Assembly (NCBI GenBank): GCA_022360095.1
Contig: JAKSDK010000082.1
Location: 32,024-96,023, forward strand
DNA length: 64,000 nucleotides
Origin: Phycisphaerales bacterium
GTDB lineage: Bacteria; Planctomycetota; Phycisphaerae; UBA1845; UTPLA1
Direction of reading: 5' to 3'
A model generated the notes under the pieces. That model worked only from the letters and a program-made list of their open reading frames with translations, did no database searches and was not told the origin of the DNA. The stretch's first letter is position 1. Each line of letters opens with the position of its first letter. This document shows positions 59,782-64,000 of the stretch, in pieces. Both the position numbers and the translations under genes were made by a program.

Positions 59782-60912
59782 ATGAGAAAAACCGAATACC
59801 AGACACGCACTCGTCACGGTCACAACGGAAACGGAAACGGCTGTGGAGATTATGCCGTTCTCTGTCGGCCTCCGAAACCGAAACTGGAGGCACAGAACAT
59901 CATCGACTTCGCCAAGACCAAAGGCGCAACGGATATCCACATTGTCGCCGGCGTTCCCATTCTGTTTCGTATCGACGGCGAACTGATTCCCGTCACGCGA
60001 GGCGTCCTTGCCGCCTCCATGGTCAAACGATTGAGCTATTCGCTCCTGAATGACGAACAAATTACCTGCTTCGAAGACAAGCTCGACTTCGACTTCATGC
60101 TGCCCCAGGCCGACCGAACACGGTGCCGGGTCAACGTCAGTTTCGTCGATGGACAGGTCGGTACCGTCATTCGTTTGCTTCCTAACAAACCTCTCTCGCT
60201 AAAATCGATCAGCCTGCCTCCCGTGGTCAACAAGCTGCCCAAGGCGAGGAAAGGACTCATCCTGATCACGGGCAGCACCAGTCAGGGCAAAACAACCACG
60301 CTCGCCAGTATGATCGATTCCATCAACCGCCAGCAGCGAAAGAACATCATTACGATTGAAGATCCGATCGAGTACATCCACACCTATCGGAATTCCAGCA
60401 TTCGCCAGCGCCAGGTCGGGCGAGACACGGAGTCATTCGCTCAAGGGCTCCGTGCCGCGCTTCGGCAGGACCCCGACGTCATCGCCATCGGCGAAATGCG
60501 CGACTTCGAGACCATCAAAATCGCCCTGACGGCCGCAGCGACCGGTGTGCTCGTCATTTCCACGATGCACATCATCTCCATCGACAAGATCATCGAGCGC
60601 GTATTGACTTACACCCCGGACGGCAGCGAAGGCCAGATCCGAACGCTGCTCGCCGAGGCGCTTCTGGGCGTCATTCATCAGGAACTGCTCCCCACGGTCG
60701 ACGGGCGAAAGCGCATCGCCAGCGAAATCCTGGTCGCAACGGATGCCGTGCGAAACCTCATCCGCAACCGTGGAACGGTCTACCTTCGAAGCATCATTGC
60801 CACGGGCCAACGTTACGGCATGCAAAGCATGAAAACGTCCCTTGATAAACTTCGCGAAGAAGGTGAGATCACCGATTCCCTCTACAGGGTTGTCTTGGAA
60901 AACTACCGATAA
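59782..60912 (+). CDS. pilT: PilT-type twitching/retraction ATPase
   Basis: ATG 59782 follows GGAG by 6 bases (376 aa); a GTG six codons upstream is the alternative. The N-terminal tail (first ~35 residues) is basic and Gly/Asn-rich. The N-domain GATDIHIVAGVPILFRIDGEL is typical for PilT. The ATPase core has Walker A GSTSQGKTTT, the Asp box ITIEDPIEY, Walker B DPDVIAIGEMRD and the His box ISTMH. It would power retraction of a pilus or pseudopilus assembled from the upstream pseudopilins. No PilB, PilC, PilQ or PilD gene is present here. Confidence 0.9.
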   Translation: MRKTEYQTRTRHGHNGNGNGCGDYAVLCRPPKPKLEAQNIIDFAKTKGATDIHIVAGVPILFRIDGELIPVTRGVLAASMVKRLSYSLLNDEQITCFEDKLDFDFMLPQADRTRCRVNVSFVDGQVGTVIRLLPNKPLSLKSISLPPVVNKLPKARKGLILITGSTSQGKTTTLASMIDSINRQQRKNIITIEDPIEYIHTYRNSSIRQRQVGRDTESFAQGLRAALRQDPDVIAIGEMRDFETIKIALTAAATGVLVISTMHIISIDKIIERVLTYTPDGSEGQIRTLLAEALLGVIHQELLPTVDGRKRIASEILVATDAVRNLIRNRGTVYLRSIIATGQRYGMQSMKTSLDKLREEGEITDSLYRVVLENYR

Positions 60913-61011
60913 CGGTGAAATAGACTGAGCCGCCGAAAGACAGGCGTCCATAGAATCCGGCCGACGACATTCATCCTTTCTTGCACTCATCGGTCCCAAT
61001 ACAATGTTGGA

Positions 61012-61995
61012 ATGGATCGAGACGAAGCGATCAAATTGTTGCGAGCGGGGCCGGAAGGCATCAAGGAATGGAATCGGCTCCTGGCCGATGGCGAGGAAAT
61101 TCCGAACCTCGCCAATGCCTTTCTAATCAATAGCGATCTAAGAGGCGCTGATTTGCGCGGCGCGTTCCTGATCAATTCCAGTTTTTTTCAAGCCGATCTC
61201 CGTGACGCGGACCTGGTTGGCGCACAGCTCACCGGCGCCGATTTTCGAGATGCGGACTTGCGAGGCACCGAGCTGCGACACGCCAACCTCAGCGAGGCCA
61301 TTTTCGGAGGAACTCAGATCTCATGCGACCTTTCGAAAGTCGGCGGTTTGAACTCAATTGTTCACTTGTCGCGATCGGTCGTTGACATTCAGAGTCTGCT
61401 GCACTTCCGAAAAAAACTGCCCGTCGCCTTTTTACAGGGTTGTGGACTCGCCAATGAGGAGATTGCCCATTTTCGCAATCGAATCCGTGGCGAGATTGAG
61501 CTTCATTCCTGCTTCATTTGTTATTGTGCGAAGGACGAGCTGTTTGCGTCGCGGCTGCACGATGACTTTCAGAAAGCCGGGGTCCGTTGCTGGAAATGGA
61601 ACCATGACGCCCGTATCTGTGAAGAACTTCTGGGTGACCTGCATCTGCCCGTTGGCACTCACGACACCCTTGTGCTCGTTGCCAGCAAGCATTCCTTGGT
61701 CAGCGAATCCGTCAATCGGGAAATCGAGCGAATCATGAAGGACGCGGATCAACTCGATCAGAGCGGGCGGGAAAAACGCTCCTCCGAATGGACCGGCTCG
61801 CTATGCCTGGTGAGATTGGATAATTTTCTCTTTGATGAGAGCGAGGACGGGCGCCCCTTGTGGGATAATCCCTGGCGAGAACAACTGATGAATCGCCCCA
61901 TCGTCGATGCGGTGGGCTGGGACAAGAACTCAACGCGATACCAACATGCCCGGGATGCCTTGATCGAGGCACTAAAATCGTCAAATCAGTCCTAA
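61012..61995 (+). CDS. Pentapeptide-repeat and TIR-domain protein
   Basis: This 327-residue protein starts at ATG 61012. Residues ~35-105 consist of pentapeptide repeats (SDLRGADLRGAFLI, ADFRDADLRGTELRHANL), which fold as a right-handed square helix. Residues ~160-300 match a TIR domain: HSCFICYCAKDELFASRLHD, FQKAGVRCWKW, LVLVASKHSLVSESVNREIE. The Glu of VNREIE is at the position of the NADase glutamate. Proteins of this plan occur in many bacteria and may act in NAD-dependent defence or signalling, but no adjacent effector or sensor gene was found. The first TIR strand has Cys where the consensus has Ser (SYS). Confidence 0.85.
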   Translation: MDRDEAIKLLRAGPEGIKEWNRLLADGEEIPNLANAFLINSDLRGADLRGAFLINSSFFQADLRDADLVGAQLTGADFRDADLRGTELRHANLSEAIFGGTQISCDLSKVGGLNSIVHLSRSVVDIQSLLHFRKKLPVAFLQGCGLANEEIAHFRNRIRGEIELHSCFICYCAKDELFASRLHDDFQKAGVRCWKWNHDARICEELLGDLHLPVGTHDTLVLVASKHSLVSESVNREIERIMKDADQLDQSGREKRSSEWTGSLCLVRLDNFLFDESEDGRPLWDNPWREQLMNRPIVDAVGWDKNSTRYQHARDALIEALKSSNQS

Positions 61996-62417
61996 TGCGC
62001 GCTTCAATTTGCGCCAAGTCAGACGTACCGGTAATCGCGGCGCGGGCGTGTTTCACGTGCCGATCGAAATTGACAGCGGTCCGGTATAGGCCCGTCGCCG
62101 ATTATGGGGTGCTCCTGCGTATCGTGGCGAGCAGATTTTTTTTCGGACAACCGGATGACCTCTTCATGTATACACATACCGGTGTTCCATTTGACCACTT
62201 GAGGTGATAAGATGAAATGGTAGCCGCATCGACCATTTTGAGAATCGAACAGCGAGATTCGGTGCGCTGGACTTTGGGGGTCTGAACACCGGGCACTCTG
62301 AAAAAAATCAGGAGCGGAGCCATGAAGGAAGAAACGGCGGTGTCGTTCTCGACAGCCTTTCTCTCCGCTCATAAGAAATCCAGATTTGCAAGAACCAAGT
62401 TTCTGGGAGGGAAGCAT
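61996..62417. other. Intergenic region before the Cys-rich repeat gene
   Basis: About 420 bases with no convincing gene. An in-frame ATG at 62322, preceded by AGGAG, opens the same frame as the next gene and could add 32 residues to it. A run of T at 62139-62145 could terminate transcription from the TIR gene, but no hairpin is evident. Confidence 0.45.
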
Positions 62418-64000
62418 ATGTTAATAAGAAGATATACGATTAAACCTTACACGATGATGCTGGTCATCGGCCTGGCCGTTCCGACGGCCTTCGCTGACCA
62501 AAACAATGGAGACCCCGTCGGTGCCTGCTGTTTCGCCAATAGCGACTGTCAGGTCATTTCATCTTCGAGCTGCAGCACCCTAGGCGGGACGTTCCTCGGC
62601 GCCGACATCGAATGTCCGCCACCGGGCACGACGCGATACAAGCTCGGGAATCATCCGGCCGGCGGCGGCGCCCCGCCGCTTTACGGACTGCGGCTGGACG
62701 GCCTGTTGCACGTTCCAACGTTTGATGATGACGATGACGACGGCGATGATGATGACGATGATGACGGCGGCTCGTTCAATAGCAAGATCGTCACCTTCGA
62801 CTTCGAGGATGAGCCAGGGACATGCATGTTCCTGGACCTGAATCTTGATGCCGGCACCATTCGTATTTTCGGCCGGGCTTTCGGTGGCGTGGTCAAGAAC
62901 AACGACTATGTCAATCCCGAGTTCTGGGACATCGACTTCACTTATGTCGAGGGCGTAGGACTCGTCGGTGGAGACGGCGGTTTTCCGGATGTTCATGCCA
63001 ACAATTGTCCGGCCAGCGGCGCAAACTCCGGCACCATCGCAGCCGTGGACGGAAGTCCTGGACCGATTGCACTCGTAGACTACTGTGGAAGTAATTCTTT
63101 CGCATTTCGGTTCGGTGATGTGAATGGCGCAGGTCATCGCGGATTCGACGGTCTGTCGGGATGGGGCTGGCTCAATCATAGCGGACGACCGCATCTTTGG
63201 ATCAGCGACTGGCTCTTTACGGCGGAACTGGTCTGTCCTGAGCCCCCTCCGTCGGGCGCCTGCTGTTTTTCGGATGGCACTTGCAACGTCATCTCCGAAC
63301 TAAGCTGCAACATCTTGGGCGGTAACTTCCTGGGCAATGGGACCGAGTGTGCCAATTGTCCGCCACCGACCGGCGCATGCTGCATGGGCGACGGCAGTTG
63401 CAACGTCATCTCTGAGGCAAGTTGCAATACTTTGGGTGGAAATTACCTTGGAAATAATACGGCTTGTGCCAACTGCCCGCCACTGACCGGCGCGTGCTGC
63501 TTTGCAGACGGTAGTTGTAATGTCATCTCCGAATCGAGTTGCGGCACTTTGGGTGGTAACTTCCTGGGCAACAACACAGATTGCGCCAACTGCCCGACAC
63601 CGACCGGTGCCTGTTGCAATTCCAACGACGGCACGTGTGTCGTGACGACGCAGGCCAATTGCAGCGGCGCGAACCTGACCTACCAGGGCAATGGCACGAA
63701 ATGTACACCCAACCCGTGTCCGCCGCCGACCGGCGCTTGCTGTTTCAACGACAACACCTGTACGCAGGTCTCGAGGATGGAGTGTGAAAATGCCGGTGGA
63801 AACTTCCTCGGCACAAACACACCCTGCTCGGCATGCCCCCAGATCGGCGCATGCTGCTTCAATGACAACACCTGCACCCAGGTCTCGCAGAACGACTGCA
63901 ACAATGCCGGTGGAAACTTCCTCGGCACAAGCACACCCTGCTCGGCATGCCCCCAGATCGGCGCATGCTGCTTCAACGACAACACCTGCACCCAGGTCTC
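62418..64000 (+). CDS. Secreted Cys-rich tandem-repeat protein, 5' part (runs off the window edge)
   Basis: ATG 62418, 7 bases after GGGAGG, opens a frame that continues to the window end (527 residues). An alternative ATG at 62322 is in frame and also has a good site. The signal peptide is MLIRRYTIKPYTMMLVIGLAVP, ending near AFADQ. A first Cys-rich repeat (GACCFANSDCQVISSSSC) is followed by a ~220-residue domain with a Asp-rich insert (~97-112) that may bind calcium. From ~275 on, 38-residue repeats of the form GACCF-x-DGxC-x-C-x-GGNFLG-x-C-x-CPP run on past the window end. The last two are nearly identical in DNA. Related repeats end the protein at 10271-12973. Confidence 0.85.
   Translation, partial: MLIRRYTIKPYTMMLVIGLAVPTAFADQNNGDPVGACCFANSDCQVISSSSCSTLGGTFLGADIECPPPGTTRYKLGNHPAGGGAPPLYGLRLDGLLHVPTFDDDDDDGDDDDDDDGGSFNSKIVTFDFEDEPGTCMFLDLNLDAGTIRIFGRAFGGVVKNNDYVNPEFWDIDFTYVEGVGLVGGDGGFPDVHANNCPASGANSGTIAAVDGSPGPIALVDYCGSNSFAFRFGDVNGAGHRGFDGLSGWGWLNHSGRPHLWISDWLFTAELVCPEPPPSGACCFSDGTCNVISELSCNILGGNFLGNGTECANCPPPTGACCMGDGSCNVISEASCNTLGGNYLGNNTACANCPPLTGACCFADGSCNVISESSCGTLGGNFLGNNTDCANCPTPTGACCNSNDGTCVVTTQANCSGANLTYQGNGTKCTPNPCPPPTGACCFNDNTCTQVSRMECENAGGNFLGTNTPCSACPQIGACCFNDNTCTQVSQNDCNNAGGNFLGTSTPCSACPQIGACCFNDNTCTQV
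63727..64000 (+). repeat. Near-identical 114-base coding repeats
   Basis: The phrase CAGATCGGCGCATGCTGCTT recurs with an exact 114-base (38-codon) spacing at 63840 and 63954. The unit starting near 63727 differs at only a minority of positions. Such nearly identical units indicate recent unequal crossover or slippage. The array continues beyond the window. Confidence 0.8.

Noticed and set aside
61995..62207. A 70-codon frame after the TIR gene
   Set aside because: It overlaps the TIR stop region, has no ribosome-binding site and no recognisable feature.
62418..64000. CRISPR-like direct repeats
   Set aside because: The regular repeats are in-frame coding units of 38 codons without unique spacers.

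Overview
The window looks like chromosomal DNA of a planctomycete, most likely a Phycisphaerae-type lineage. This is inferred from family content: ECF sigma factors paired with Ser/Thr kinase-TPR proteins, PEP-CTERM proteins, dockerin-like GDVNGDG-type tails, long DCNxNGIPDEC repeat proteins and G-x-E-type pseudopilins. No rRNA, tRNA, CRISPR array, IS element or phage gene was recognised.

Layout. 1-1195 (-) is the start of a secreted DUF7453-like protein cut by the window edge. 1359-8497 holds two sigma factor/kinase pairs pointing at each other. 9202-12973 encodes a PEP-CTERM protein and a beta-helix protein with dockerin and Cys-rich tails. 13143-17264 is a compact operon for an ExbB/MotA-like channel protein, an ExbD/MotB-like coiled-coil partner and two paralogous zinc-ribbon membrane proteins. 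17307-20817 (-) is a third sigma/kinase pair. 21140-28607 is a run of five secreted proteins (PEP-CTERM, propeller, dockerin, FGE-like). 28614-29369 (-) is phenylalanine hydroxylase, preceded by a tyrosine-rich leader peptide and a terminator hairpin. 29685-35549 holds two membrane proteins, a divergent HTH-like/PEP-CTERM pair and a VOC protein. 35784-43943 is a 2719-residue secreted M6 metalloprotease with LamG, calcium-binding, cohesin-like and dockerin-like parts. 44019-47720 (-) is a fourth sigma/kinase pair.

48018-55602 is a RiPP cluster of graspetide (omega-ester peptide, microviridin-like) type: a 69-residue precursor with a PFFTRFL leader motif, an intervening terminator, an MvdC/MvdD-type ATP-grasp ligase, an HlyD adaptor, a C39 peptidase-ABC exporter and a second ABC exporter. 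The precursor's C-terminal part does not carry the canonical microviridin core motif, so the product should be a different scaffold. This cluster and the phhA leader are the two strongest discoveries.

56171-60912 holds four tandem pseudopilins followed by a PilT-type ATPase, then a pentapeptide-TIR protein (61012-61995). The window ends inside a secreted protein made of Cys-rich ~38-residue repeats (62418 onward). That repeat type is shared with the beta-helix protein near 12.7-12.96 kb.

Genes are dense and both strands are used. Most starts were moved from the longest reading frame to an ATG/GTG/TTG with a Shine-Dalgarno (SD) sequence or a plausible signal peptide, as explained entry by entry. 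All functional calls rest on motifs read by eye; no database search was run.
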